Shown here: positions 37,051 to 47,754 of the stretch, piece by piece
Layout: every line of letters begins with the position of its first letter
Numbering within the stretch: position 1 is the first letter of the stretch
Source of the DNA: Apiospora phragmitis
Taxonomy: Eukaryota; Ascomycota; Sordariomycetes; Amphisphaeriales; Apiosporaceae
NCBI GenBank assembly: GCA_038363925.1
Contig: JAQQWL010000009.1
Span: forward strand, 124,001-188,000
DNA: 64,000 bases
Reading direction: 5' to 3'
Position numbers and translations under genes: made by a program
Notes under the pieces: generated by a model
What the model was told of the DNA's origin: nothing
What the model saw: the letters and a program-made list of their open reading frames with translations, nothing else
The model's database searches: none

Positions 37051-38334
37051 TTTCATAATTAAATATAAAGCTATATATTTTAATACCTCCGGGGGCGTTT
37101 TTAAGCCTATTTATTCTTTAAAAATTAAAGATTTTAAATAACTCGATTAAGGCTTAATCTTAAACCGAATACGTTTAGAACCGTATTATACGGTATTAAA
37201 ATAATTTTTCAATATTTATTTTAACTAGGTTTAATTAAATTACGAAAGGTATAACGCAGGTTATATACCGGCTCGCTTTTTTAAAAAATAAAGTAAACGT
37301 ATTATAAAAGGTAAATAAAATACTCAGCCAACACCACCGTATAAAAAAACGGCTATAAAATAGAGAATTATTTCGTATATAAGCTAGAAAAGACTTATAG
37401 TTTTAAAAGGATATTAATAGATAATTATAAGATAAATCGCGCCGGAGTAATAATCGTATAAAAAGGCATAAAACGCGCCCGCGACGCTATAAAATCTACG
37501 AGGAGCCCGGATGTAATACGCGTACTTATTAAAATAACGTAAAAGTATTTAATAAAAACGATTCTAAATAGTTTTAATTAATTTTAAGCGTTATAATAAA
37601 TTTAATTATATCTTATTATAAGACGTTTAAAAAAAGGGAAATTAGACCGTATAAGAAATTAAACCGTAGGGAACGTTATTAATATAATAACTATTAATGT
37701 TTAATTTATAAGGTAATAAAATTAATTAAAAAAAGTATATATATAAAAAAGTTATTAAGCTAATTTATTTTATTAATAGATTAAATTAATATTTAAATTA
37801 ATTATTAAAGTAAAAATTGTTTATAAAAATTATATAAAAACGTTCATTATTATATATTTAGTTTTTATATTATTAATTTAAAGATTTCGCGACTTTTACG
37901 AGATCTCGTTTAGTCTTATTTTTAAATCTCGTTAAGATCTCGAGATTTATTATATAACTTTTTTTTATATTAATTATTATTATAATAAATAAAGCTATAC
38001 GTGTTAATCGACGAGGTTAAACTACGTTTAATACTTTATAAACGCTTTAAAATATTATAATCTCGCTTAAAAGTAAGTATTAATTATATCATTATATTAA
38101 GTTATAAAAACACTTTTAATAATCGTATTAACTGTTTATTTAAGTTTTAAAATCCGGGTTACGATTAATAAAACGTTTAACCTAGTACTTATTAACGCGG
38201 TCGCCGCCGCGCGACTTTTAAAAAAATTAATTATATTTCTTATAATATTAATATTAAAAGGTGTTTTTTTAATATTTAAATTAATTATATAATTATAAAG
38301 CACCTCTTTTTTAATTAAAGTTAATTTATTTTAT

Positions 38335-38480
38335 AAATATAGAATTTCGCGTCGAGGTTCTATATCGCGGAGTCGGTCGTTTAGAATAGTTCGAAGGACG
38401 TCGTACACTTTCGTAACAGCTCTTTAACTAATTCGATTCGAACCTTCTCGCGTCGCTTAAATTATTAAAGCGATACGATC
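38335..38480. repeat. Inverted repeat arm (partner about 11,085-11,230)
   Basis: Reverse complement of the left arm, sharing gaatttcgcgtcgaggttc and the adjoining cggtcgttta. This copy is the less mutated one. Confidence 0.6.
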
Positions 38481-38915
38481 TTTCTTCGATTAAATCGATT
38501 TTATAATTATAAAAATACTATGTTTTAAAATTTAATTACGTAAATCGAAAAAAGTAGCTAATTTAATAATATAGTCGATTTAATAATAAAATACGTTAAC
38601 TATAATAAAAACTTAATTATAAAATTAATACGATTATTTTATAACTTAAAATAATCGGGAACTATTTAATAATAAAAAGTGCGAAAAAAGCTTATTAATT
38701 AAACATTTATATTATTTTAAGTTAATAACTTAGTTTATTATAATTAAATTATTAACAATGTTATATTATTATATATTTATAAATTCTTATAAATTATTTT
38801 ATAAACTAAAAATAAAGTTTTTATAAATAAATTAAATAATATCGGTTAATTTTAAAACATTAAAACTATTAAGTTAATATTAATTAATAATAATATTAAT
38901 AAAAATTATTAAAAG

Positions 38916-39124
38916 TGTTAAATGAGCTTTCGTACGTACGTACAGGTTCCGGGTTTAATCGGGGTTTAATCGTTATTATTCTATTGTTCATATCTATCTT
39001 TAGTACAAGCTACGAGGGGCATCGTGTACCCCTCTTAATGAAACAGGAAAGGGGTTCGTGTACGTAGGCACGTGGCACCCCTTTTAGAGTAATATAGAAA
39101 ACCTTAGTTCCTGCTGTTTTAATA
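38916..39124. mobile_element. Solo LTR-B with target-site duplication
   Basis: A single 209-bp LTR beginning TGTTAAATGAGC and ending ttttaata, flanked by the exact 5-bp duplication AAAAG (38,911-38,915 and 39,125-39,129). It is the least RIP-mutated of the three LTR-B copies and keeps TpG/CpA. Solo LTRs arise by recombination between the two LTRs of an element. Confidence 0.88.
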
Positions 39125-39589
39125 AAAAGCTTAAGATTTTAATAATATATAAAATAATATTTAAAAACGAAAAGAAATAACTAAGTATAAAATTACGAAA
39201 TCTATTATAATTTTTAAAACGTACGCGTAAAATCTATATATAAAATATTTAAATTAAATTTATAAAACCTTTAATAAAGTATAAAATTAAATCTCATTTA
39301 TTTATATGAATAATATTATAATTTTAAATTCTTTAAAATAATTACTTTTAGTTTTATTAAAAACCTATTAATAATAAAATTATAATTCTAGTACAATATT
39401 ATTTTTTATAAAATTAAAATGTATTCTTATAAACGTTTTTATAATAAAATTTTTTTAACTTACTTCGTTTTTATAAAACTTATAATATTAATATATAATA
39501 TAAGCTTAATAACGTAAATATAAAATATTAATAATTAAAATAAAATATATAAAATTAAAAAAACACTTTATAAATAAGTTTATTAATAT

Positions 39590-39860
39590 CACGGGCGGTC
39601 GTCACATAATAAGATAAGTACGGCGATACGGTTCTATTACTACGGTCTAGTCGAGGTACGAGTAATAGAATTAATAAAGACGTAGCTCGAGGAGCTACGT
39701 TATAAGATTAAATAAGCACGAGATAAAAGTAGGCCTAGTTAAAGGCCCGTGCGCCTATACTACGGGCTAGGTCGGTTCGTACTATTAAACGTACTTTTAT
39801 TTAATAAGTATAAGACGTTAGCTTATCTCGGTGGTTTAACGTCGTAATAATTAAGCCTTT
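39590..39860. other. GC-richer island inside the AT block
   Basis: About 270 bases of near-balanced composition between very AT-rich flanks. It contains a perfect 8-bp-arm hairpin (cgtagctc/gagctacg at 39,681-39,699) and the near-palindrome aggcctagttaaaggccc. No coding frame. It could be a solo LTR of an unrecognised family or a relic of ancestral intergenic DNA. Confidence 0.35.
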
Positions 39861-39970
39861 AATAAAAGCTTAATTTAAAATTTAATTACATCGTTTAAAA
39901 TTAAAGAAATTTTAAAAGAAAAGCGGTCTATAATAACTTTATTATATACTTATTAAAAAAGCGTATTAGT

Positions 39971-40085
39971 AATTAAAGTAATTATTTATATATAATATTA
40001 ATTAATAATTTAATTAAACTTTAAATATATATATATTAATATTTTCTTATACGTTTAATATATATATTTATTAAAAATATATTAA
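39971..40085 (+). repeat. Direct repeat at the right edge of the AT block
   Basis: Partner of 10,779-10,905; see there. Confidence 0.4.
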
Positions 40086-40160
40086 AAGAACTTTTAAATT
40101 AATATATTATAATCTTATTAAAATCTCACGATTTAAATACTTATAAAAATACTTTAATTC

Positions 40161-40708
40161 TTTTAGCCGCTACCGTTCCGCTACTAACCTGGCTATTATA
40201 CAGTGGCATTTCCCTTGTGGCCATATTGCAACGAATGTAAGGATAGCTTCGCAAGTCCCAATAGATGCCGTTGAGTTAAGGAATTGGAAGGAATCACCAG
40301 CTCAGTTTAGAGGTTAAATGGAAAAGGAATGATCTACATGGATATTCTGAAACTGAAGCGTCCAGGAAAGGAAAGTGGTCAGATAGCATAGAATACACTT
40401 ACAACTGTACAGTTACGTGGTGTCTCGTCGCTTTCTTATCAATTTTTCCGGAATCCCAATGCCACGTGATAGCGAGCCGCCTTCTGTAGGTCAGCCAGAG
40501 CGCGTTGAGTGCTGAACGCGTCTGTCCCAAGAAGTGCTCCTGGGTGGCAGTGCAGCCCGAACTGCGCCTCAAAATTCGTCTTCTGGAATCATACCCCTTC
40601 TGGGCCTATACGTTCATCCCTTCTATTAAAGCAGATCTTGCCGCCCAAAAATTTCCCTAGCAATTCAGTGCACACCCGCAATACTTTTATTACTCTTTAG
40701 AAAACTTT
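40161..40708. other. Normal-composition sequence upstream of the split family gene
   Basis: Composition returns to normal at about 40,170-40,200. Nothing recognised; this is the likely former promoter of the interrupted membrane-protein gene. Confidence 0.4.
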
Positions 40709-40809
40709 ATACATATTTTGGTCTTGACAGAAGTTGCTGTAGCCCTGGCCCTTGGCATTCCCTCACTGTTGCTTATTACTGCGGCCCTCTGGGTCGCGTA
40801 TCTCACTTA

Positions 40810-42708
40810 AGCCAGCTGACGGTGCTACGGTCACCCTATGCAACGGCGACCCCTAAATTTAGATAGCCCCTGAGAGTACCATATATAAATCAGTATATAA
40901 ACTAGTCAGCTTTTAATTTATAATTAATTAAATAATACCATCTTTTTCCTTTTCTTTTCCTCTTTTTAATAAGCTATAAACTTAACGAGTTAGTATTATA
41001 ACGCGCGATTTAAGATGTTATAAATAGCTCGTTAATAAAATAAGCCGCCGAGAAGTATAATATCCTTAGAATAATTTTAAAGGCTCGGATTTACGGCCGT
41101 AAAATTATAAAATAACGGAATAAGTCTTTCTAAGCTTTAATAATAACGGAAGAGTTTTAGATCGTGACTTAATACTTTGCGTAATATAATTTAAACTGCT
41201 TACCGTCGTACGTTATTTATCCGAATATTCGCTTAATAAATTTTTTAAACTAACGGGATTAATATAATACTCGGTAAGTATTAGGTTAAAAGATTTATTA
41301 CTTATTATTTATTTATCGGTACTACTATTTTTTAAAGGATAGATTTTTTAAAGCTTAACCTAACTTCTGTAGAGAAAATTATCGAGTTTTTCGAGCGGCT
41401 TAATAATCCTATTTTAAAATCGATCCTTTCGGAGTTTCGGTTTAATATCGACAAGATCGGTAATTAGCTCGGTTATAAAACGAATATAATAATTATTAGA
41501 CTTATTAGAATAAAGAGAATACTAGTTATAGACTCTTTTAACCGAAAATAAGCTTCTACGGTCGAATATAATAATGTTTTAAGCCGAGCCTTGCTTCTTT
41601 TTATTATATTTAAGGGTTAATAGGTCTAGTAGTAATAGTTTCCGAAAGAGGAGGACTCGTTAACGGATATTATAAAGGATTAAGTTTTTAAGGTATCTCT
41701 TAAAAGTTAAATTAATAAAGAGCTAGCTTTAATATAGTTAAATAAGGTTTTTATCCTTTATATAAAGCTTAAAAACGAGGACTAATAGCGGCTTATTATT
41801 TTAAATAATTACGTTAGCTATATAAACGAGGACTTTATTATAACGTATTTAAAATATAAGATATAACTTCTCTTCCTTCTGGCATACTCGTTATACTTAT
41901 TATAACCCTTAAATTTTAATCCTTTTAATATATTAAAGAATATTTACTATTAAAAAATAACCTTATATTATATAAGGCTTAATAATATAAATATAAGTAA
42001 AAAAAACTTCTTTTAGTATTACGAGTTAATTAAAAGGTTTATTTTTCGGCCGTATATAATAACTGGCGGCTAAGCCGTAACTGGTATATTTCCTCGCGAT
42101 ATTAATAAGCCTTTTAATAGCCGGAACCGGAAAATAGAAGATTAAATAAAGGTATAATTATTTAAGCCTTTTCTCGACGTTTCTAATAAATAATTCTCTT
42201 CTATAGCGTTATTAATATTTATAACTAGCCGTTAAATTAAAGAGTTAGCGAATACGCTTAATAATAATAATATTATTTTCGATAGCGCGACGCGCCGGGT
42301 TTTATTCCGGAAGCTTTAAAAGAGTCTAGATACTTTAAACGGCTAGATCGGCTAATTAGAACACGAAAAGTTAGTTTTAAAAGGTAATTTAGAAAAAAAA
42401 AGAGGTAAAAAAAGAAAAAGAGTTATACTTAACCCTAACTAAAAGTTTACGCGTATACGAGATGCTATAATAATTAAAAAGGAGATAAATAGCGTTATAC
42501 TAAAACCCTAAGCTATTACTCCTTTATTATCGGCGCCGGAAGCCGTTATAATTAAATTTAAATTTAAGATTAAAAGTGTTATAAAAGCGTTTCGAGACTA
42601 AAACGGTATTTTTAAAATTTTGTATTACTTTTTAATTAAATTATTCGTATTATTATTAGTTTTTAGGGTCGCCGTTGCATAGGGTGACCGTAGCACCGTC
42701 AGCTGGCT
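40810..42708 (+). mobile_element. Fot1/pogo-type transposon with perfect 44-bp TIRs
   Basis: A 1,899-bp element. The first 44 bases (AGCCAGCTGACGG... to ...GGCGACCC) are the exact reverse complement of the last 44. TA flanks both ends (40,808-40,809 and 42,709-42,710), the duplication of Tc1/mariner-type elements. The interior is strongly RIP-mutated while both TIRs keep every CpA/TpG. It interrupts the family gene inside the codons following IAYLT. Confidence 0.93.
41380..42500 (+). pseudogene. Transposase remnant of the 40.8-kb element
   Basis: Plus-strand reading recovers FRFNIDKIGN then LGYKTNIII, VIDSFNRK, ASTVEYNNVLSRALL, KELALI, RLIILNNYVSYINEDFI and PLNFNPFNILKNIYY. These are the D, D and following blocks of a pogo/Fot1-type DDE transposase, with stops at Trp/Gln positions and Asp to Asn in the second catalytic block. 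Confidence 0.75.
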
Positions 42709-42939
42709 TACATCCACTCTCGAGATCGGGAATTGCTTTCTTCCCCATCTCCGCCCCAACTCCCGTCATGGCCCTCTCACCCTATATTGACAACCTCTTA
42801 CACCTGGGCTAGCAATGCGTCCCCAGGCCCTGTTATTCCTCAACCCGCTTTCCCGGGGAAGATCCGGCGCCGAGGGGAACGGATGAAACCATGTTTTAGC
42901 TCGCAACTGAAGATAAGCTTAATTCAATGTCGGGTTTAG

Positions 42940-44321
42940 GGTAAGTAAGTACCTACCCACTCGTGCACTTACACCACTGACTGCCAAGTCTTGCCTGTGA
43001 ACCTCCTTGACCTAGTAAATTGTGCGACAAGAACTACCATAGACAGATAGGCTGGTCAAGCTGGTGGTTTAATAGAATTCATTGGCCAAACGGTGCAATG
43101 GGTATGGTTCTCCGCACAATCCGACCCGAGAGAGCCGACAAGGGTGGCTTCAGCTTGTTTCCCCCAAGGCGAGGCGATGAAGCTGATAGGCTGGACTTAT
43201 CATGCTTGGTGGTGTAGGACCTCCTCCGGCGGCCCCAAAGATCAATTATACTTGTCTACGACGGAGCAAATCATGTTTTATCAGTGGACAAGTTCATATT
43301 CCGCTGCACTAAGCCCCCGGCCGAACAGCTTATAATTCCATTTTCCTTCTTTGATATCGTCTCCAGACGACGTAGTGTTTTTACACAAGTACCGTGAAGT
43401 CTGGAGCGCCGAGTTTAATAAGCTACGCCAATAACTGCTAGCATTCCAAGCTGGAAGGAGTTGTACTGTTCGCCGGAGATAAATAACAAACTTACATAAC
43501 GAACGTCGCTAATTTGCATCTTTTCCTTACCACCCCTGGCACGTTTCTTCCATGCGCTGGCCCACCTCTCGAGTCTTTGGCTCCTTTCTTTATGAATCAA
43601 GCAGTAACCTCCTTCGACATATAAATAAAATCCGATTTAAATGCTATGCAACCAGATGCCCCCAGACAATTCCATACTACAAGCGCCTCATAGATTTCAT
43701 GCAATAAGAACATGACGTGGTCGTTTTATTTTTCTACTCAGCTGGTCCTGGTTTGGGAAGTAGGAAAGATCATTAATGGCTATGGACCTTATTCTGTCAA
43801 GACAGATACCATGCCAAGGGCCGAGACGCAATATGATAGATACGCAGGAGAACGGCAAACCCGCCAATTGCATGGGACATGGCTATGTAAGTAATTTGTC
43901 TTAGAGCAGACTAGCCTGCTTGTTCCCTGCCGCCTCCAACCGTCCAAAGGACTGAAGGTATAGACGTAGCCCCATGTACCTTGATACGTGTACATACTCA
44001 AATCGGATTTATGTACTGCGGTACCAGCCGCCAGGCGCTGGCGTCGGTCATGAGCGAGGTAAGCAGTACATGAAGCCCGTCTGCTCCATTGCTTTTGGAT
44101 TTAAAACTGCACTGCTCGCTCGCCCCTCTCCGACAACTTTTTACTGAACTTATTTCTGTGACGCCTTCTTTCATCGCCGTTGCAGCTTTCTTTTAAATAC
44201 TAGGTCCAGACAGATCCAATTTGAAAAATAAAAACACTGCCCGTCTTTACGCACCAGACCTTCAAAACCATCATCTGTCCTTCACGCCTTTTATATACTT
44301 GTCTAATCATACTATCCTACC
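42940..44321. other. Intergenic region between family members
   Basis: No supported gene in 1.4 kb. Just after the split gene, gtaagtaagtacctaccc (from about 42,942) resembles the 3' flanks at 10,630 and 45,572, so a conserved 3'-UTR intron donor is possible. Frames at 43,020-43,335 and 43,712-43,894 have no domain. Confidence 0.45.
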
Positions 44322-44606
44322 ATGCTCACAACTGAAGTCATCGTGGCACTTGTCCTGGGTGTGCCTGCCTTGCTGGTCGCCGCTGCGGCGCTGTGGATCG
44401 CCTATCTCACGTACGCCTTCTCTCGAGAATCGCACTCTTCCCTCTTGGCAGCCCATGTTCCCTTATGGCCCGCACACTATCCATCGCTGTTCCCGGATGC
44501 TGGCTCGTGGGCAAGCAGCCCTAGGCTGTCGTCCGTTTCGGCCGATGGTCTGCCCGTCCCGCCGCCCGCTTTTCCGGGGCCGCTCCGGCGCCGTGTCAAC
44601 AGGTGA
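44322..44606 (+). CDS. Small single-pass membrane protein, IAYLTY family, copy 3
   Basis: A 94-residue intact frame, the best preserved member. MLTTEVIVALVLGVPALL begins one hydrophobic segment (about residues 6-30) ending LWIAYLTY. The tail has a LWPAHYP block, a Gly-Ser-Trp-Ala-Ser block, VPPPAFPG and a final LRRRVNR. The Arg cluster suggests a cytosolic C-terminus (positive-inside rule, inference). ATG context taccATG. It is followed 600 bp downstream by copy 4 in the same direction; both share cgggatatcggag/tgggatatcggag shortly after the stop, indicating tandem duplication including the 3' flank. Function unknown. Confidence 0.72.
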   Translation: MLTTEVIVALVLGVPALLVAAAALWIAYLTYAFSRESHSSLLAAHVPLWPAHYPSLFPDAGSWASSPRLSSVSADGLPVPPPAFPGPLRRRVNR

Positions 44607-45231
44607 AAGCTACCTAGCAACTAGGCACGGTTATTAGTGGAGACTTCAAGCAGCGGGATATCGGAGTTGAGTGTCCAGCTTGTTCCGGGTTGCACATGCA
44701 TACATGCCTGCTAACCACCCCAACCTAGTAAAACATTCAAGAGCGAGACATGGTAAACGTGCCTATACCATTGTCGTTACTTTGGAGGCATTGATTAGTA
44801 AGTCTGAGTACGATAACGGATGTGGTTAGAGGTTCTGTCTGACTAGCTGGGATCGGTGGACTTCTAGTGTTGTAGGGGGCTGTCTTTGATTATGGGCGCT
44901 GCACTGAGCTCCTGGTCAACTAACTATTACCTTTCACGTCTTCGCTGGGAAACAGCAGAGTAGGAATTAGACCATGTATTTTCGCACGTGAAGTGAATAA
45001 TAAATCTTAAGTCTAAAGGTGAAAACGAAGTGCAACTAGCTGTTCCTAAGCCTCACCTTAGGCGTAAGTCATCATTATCAGCAGTGCCTCTAGATCACGT
45101 GTGGGCAGATACATGAATAATACGACGCTAGCCCTTGCCTACATTTGAGGGTATATCAACTGAATTTGCTCGACCAAAATCCCAACAGCGGAATTCTCCT
45201 TTTACCTTCCTAATACCCATATTTATCCAAC

Positions 45232-45558
45232 ATGTCTCATCCCAGCACGCTTTCCACCGAAGTTATCATGACGCTGGTTCTTGGGGTCCCTTCATTACTG
45301 TTCACCGCTGTAGCGGCTGGGATTGCCTATCTCACTTACACCCGTCCCAGAGGGTCGCACAACCCCTCCCCCACAACCCAATCCATCCCGTCATGGCATG
45401 CGCATCACCACTACCATTTGCAGCATCCAGTTACTGGCTCATCGGCCATGGGCAGGAGGAATTTGTCGATAATGGCGAGCGATGATAGTCCTATAGTCCC
45501 GCAGCTCATGTCTCCCGAGTCGCCCCTTCGGGGCCGCGCAACAGGGAATGCGATTTAG
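45232..45558 (+). CDS. Small single-pass membrane protein, IAYLTY family, copy 4
   Basis: A 108-residue frame starting MSHPSTLSTEVIMTLVLGV. The hydrophobic segment (about 10-35) ends GIAYLTY; the usual Leu-Trp before IAYLTY is Ala-Gly here. The tail is longer and His-rich (WHAHHHYHLQH) and lacks the PAFP block, ending LRGRATGNAI, where the DNA still resembles the LRRRVNR codons of copy 3. It is therefore the most diverged member, possibly decaying. An internal ATG at 45,267 in another frame is ignored. Confidence 0.65.
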   Translation: MSHPSTLSTEVIMTLVLGVPSLLFTAVAAGIAYLTYTRPRGSHNPSPTTQSIPSWHAHHHYHLQHPVTGSSAMGRRNLSIMASDDSPIVPQLMSPESPLRGRATGNAI

Positions 45559-46258
45559 TGGAACTCTGCCAGTGGGATATCGGAGTAAGTACCCACCAAT
45601 TCCCGGGCGGCTTATTTCAATACCTACATTTACACTATGCTCACAGGTAGACCTATCGCAGAATGGAAAGGAATAGTTGAGCTGGCGATACTGTAACTCA
45701 GACTTTATTGTGAGGTTTCCACGGATTTCAATCAACCGGTGTCGCTATCAATTGTGCTTAGAAGTGTTCCACGGTGGCATCGTGGTGATGGATATTGAGA
45801 ATCACGACTGGCTTTCTGTTAGTCGATAGAAGTTTTAGCATCTGGTAGGAATTTGTTTTTCTGAAATTGATATCTATCATAATCACGGCCCAGCATGATC
45901 GAATATAGCGATAGTAAGACTAACCACATATACGGAATACTCGGAAGAATGAGCCACACTTACACCAAAATGATAATTGTACGTCAACATCCTCAGTAGC
46001 CGTTGCGCCCCAGACTCGGCTTAAGCTTCACTCCCCAAAGCGGAAACTGCCCATTCTCGCACTTTCCGCAATCACAAAAAACAGCAATGCCTTGGTTTCT
46101 TAAACAGTTCACCTGTACGTCTGGGCAAGGATGTGTAAGTACCATGTCTCCCGCGTAATTGCATGCGTTTGGCATTTGATGACACACATTCCAGGAATGG
46201 GGGGATGCTCACCGGGACGGTTCCTTGCTCACTTATAAGTCCCTTTTTAGACTCGAAC
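45559..46258. other. Intergenic region between convergent family members
   Basis: No gene supported. It contains the 3' flanks of copy 4 (+) and copy 5 (-), which face each other. Confidence 0.45.
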
Positions 46259-46528
46259 TCAGTAGTTGACACGGCGGCGGCGGACAGGTCGACCTTCTGC
46301 CGGGAATGCCGCTTGGGGTACAACGGGACCGTCAACACTAACGGAGTATCCACTACAGGCCCACGTGCCGCCGTCCGAGTATTGTGAAGGCCACGTTCCG
46401 ATGCGGTTTGCCGGCACGGGCGGGGATTGCTTGATGTAGGTGAGATGGGCGATCCAGAGCGTGGCGACGGCAACGAAGAAGCAAGGGATCCCGAGGGCCA
46501 GGGCAACTATGACTTCGGAGGAAAGCAT
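46259..46528 (-). CDS. Small single-pass membrane protein, IAYLTY family, copy 5
   Basis: An 89-residue intact frame on the minus strand: MLSSEVIVALALGIPCFFV, hydrophobic to residue 30 and ending LWIAHLTY, then WPSQY, GTWACS, VVPQAAFPAEG and a final RRRRVNY. It matches copies 1 and 3 most closely in the tail, and its PQAAF...RRRVN end supports the view that copy 1 is shifted. Start context accATG. It converges on copy 4. Confidence 0.72.
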   Translation of the reverse strand: MLSSEVIVALALGIPCFFVAVATLWIAHLTYIKQSPPVPANRIGTWPSQYSDGGTWACSGYSVSVDGPVVPQAAFPAEGRPVRRRRVNY

Positions 46529-47754
46529 GGTAGAAATGAAAGGCTACGTAGCTCCCAATGAACGCACAGAAGATGAAGAACAATTTGAAATTGGAGTCTG
46601 AAAAGGTGTGAGTTCTACGATTTACACCGATTCAATCTATATAAAGGCCCAGTTCTTCCTGGCTGTCGCCTAGAACGAGACACCCCTTCTTTTGGCTGGT
46701 GGACTATGCGTATGTGAACTCGAGGTTCGGGAATAGTGTAATTCCAATATTGCGGCAGTGAGAGAGATCGCTCCAAGTGGCGTCTATGGTGGGGATAGGC
46801 AAACGAAGGGCTGGATAATGCACTGTGAGTCGGCAGCCGTTGAAACACGATTTCGGGTGTCTTGGAGGACTTGTATATCAACGCACGGACACAAACATCT
46901 GTCCTCTTGTACCGGGAGCATATCCGGTATACCAGCGACGCATACGCGTTGAAGTTGTGAATACATCCGGTATGCGGGGTTATAATGGCGGGGAGGCTGG
47001 GGCGGAGCTGTCTCCTGCCTGTTGTTCTTATTGTGAGATACTCATTTCTTGAGCCCTGTACAACTAGAGAAACTGACATGCATAATTATGTGAGTAACAG
47101 CTGATATTCCTAGTCACGAACAAGTATCAACTCTCGTTTTCCTCGAGGGTGCTTCACTGGGGTTGATGAATGGAAATGCTAAAAGAGTGCGATCGCTCTG
47201 GGCCAATCCTACGTCACCGGCGCACGTGTCCCATGATACCCAGGCATTTGGTGGACAGACGGATAGCTATACAGCTCGCAACTTTCAGGATGCAATGGAC
47301 TGCACATTCGCTAAGTGAAACCTATCATGCTGAAACGTAGTTGATGGGAGCGCACCCAACTGCGGCTCTTGGCCACTTCCAGCATTGCGATTAATTCTCT
47401 GCCAGTGGGTGGGTGAGTGCAAAAATAAGTTGGAGCGAGGGATACTGGAAAATGGGTGGGTATAAGGTGAGTAGATAGGTAAGCTGGACCGATATTTTGA
47501 ATATTGTAGGAATATTGCTACAATATGAAAAGACTTTGAATTGAATCTGATTTTGAGAGTTCAAGAGTCCTAGATTCGTGTGATGAGCGGCATCTTCATA
47601 AGTGCTTCCAAGGGTGCTTATGTGATACTATCTGGGCGTCCTCGCGAATGGGAGCGTGGTGTAAAAAAAGGTCAGGGCTAAGCTTTTAACTGCCGGAGTT
47701 GGTTCTAATGGCGGCCAAGCAAGTACCGGGTACCTACTTAAAGGGCCTGACACA
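46529..47754. other. Intergenic region, no gene recognised
   Basis: The minus-strand frame 46,615-47,079 has no domain and runs through the presumed promoter of copy 5. Nothing else is supported before composition drops at 47,755. Confidence 0.45.

Larger units (their letters stand above)
10620..40160. repeat. RIP-mutated AT-rich transposon nest
   Basis: About 29.5 kb of very AT-rich DNA in which CpA and TpG are nearly absent over long stretches while TpA and CpG remain. This is the expected product of repeat-induced point mutation (C to T, mainly at CpA). No intact gene is seen. Translations recover retrotransposon and transposase fragments in which Trp and Gln codons are stops, Cys is Tyr, and catalytic Asp is Asn. 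The components that can be delimited are listed separately. Parts at 10.7-11.5, 19.2-21.8, 22.7-25, 34.7-36.1, 37.1-38.9 and 39.1-39.6 kb are RIP-mutated sequence I cannot assign to a family. Confidence 0.9.
40709..42939 (+). pseudogene. IAYLTY-family membrane protein gene, copy 2, split by a transposon
   Basis: The 5' part (about 40,709-40,809) encodes LTEVAVALALGIPSLLLI then WVAYLT, the family hydrophobic segment. The 3' part (42,709-42,939) encodes the family tail: SWPSHP, TWASNAS, VIPQPAFPGKIRRR, then a longer C-terminal extension. The two parts join in frame at TA when the transposon at 40,810-42,708 and one TA copy are ignored. A family-like start ATG is not present; ATA at 40,709 is a candidate mutated start, so the gene may have been damaged before or after the insertion. 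Neither half carries heavy RIP. No function known. Confidence 0.8.

Noticed and set aside
10620..40160. Regional centromere
   Set aside because: AT-rich RIP blocks do form fungal centromeres, but this one is short, fully explained by transposons and closely flanked by genes. CENP-A ChIP data would be needed.
40509..40700. 63-residue frame upstream of the split gene
   Set aside because: It lies in the likely promoter, has no domain and no counterpart upstream of the other family copies.
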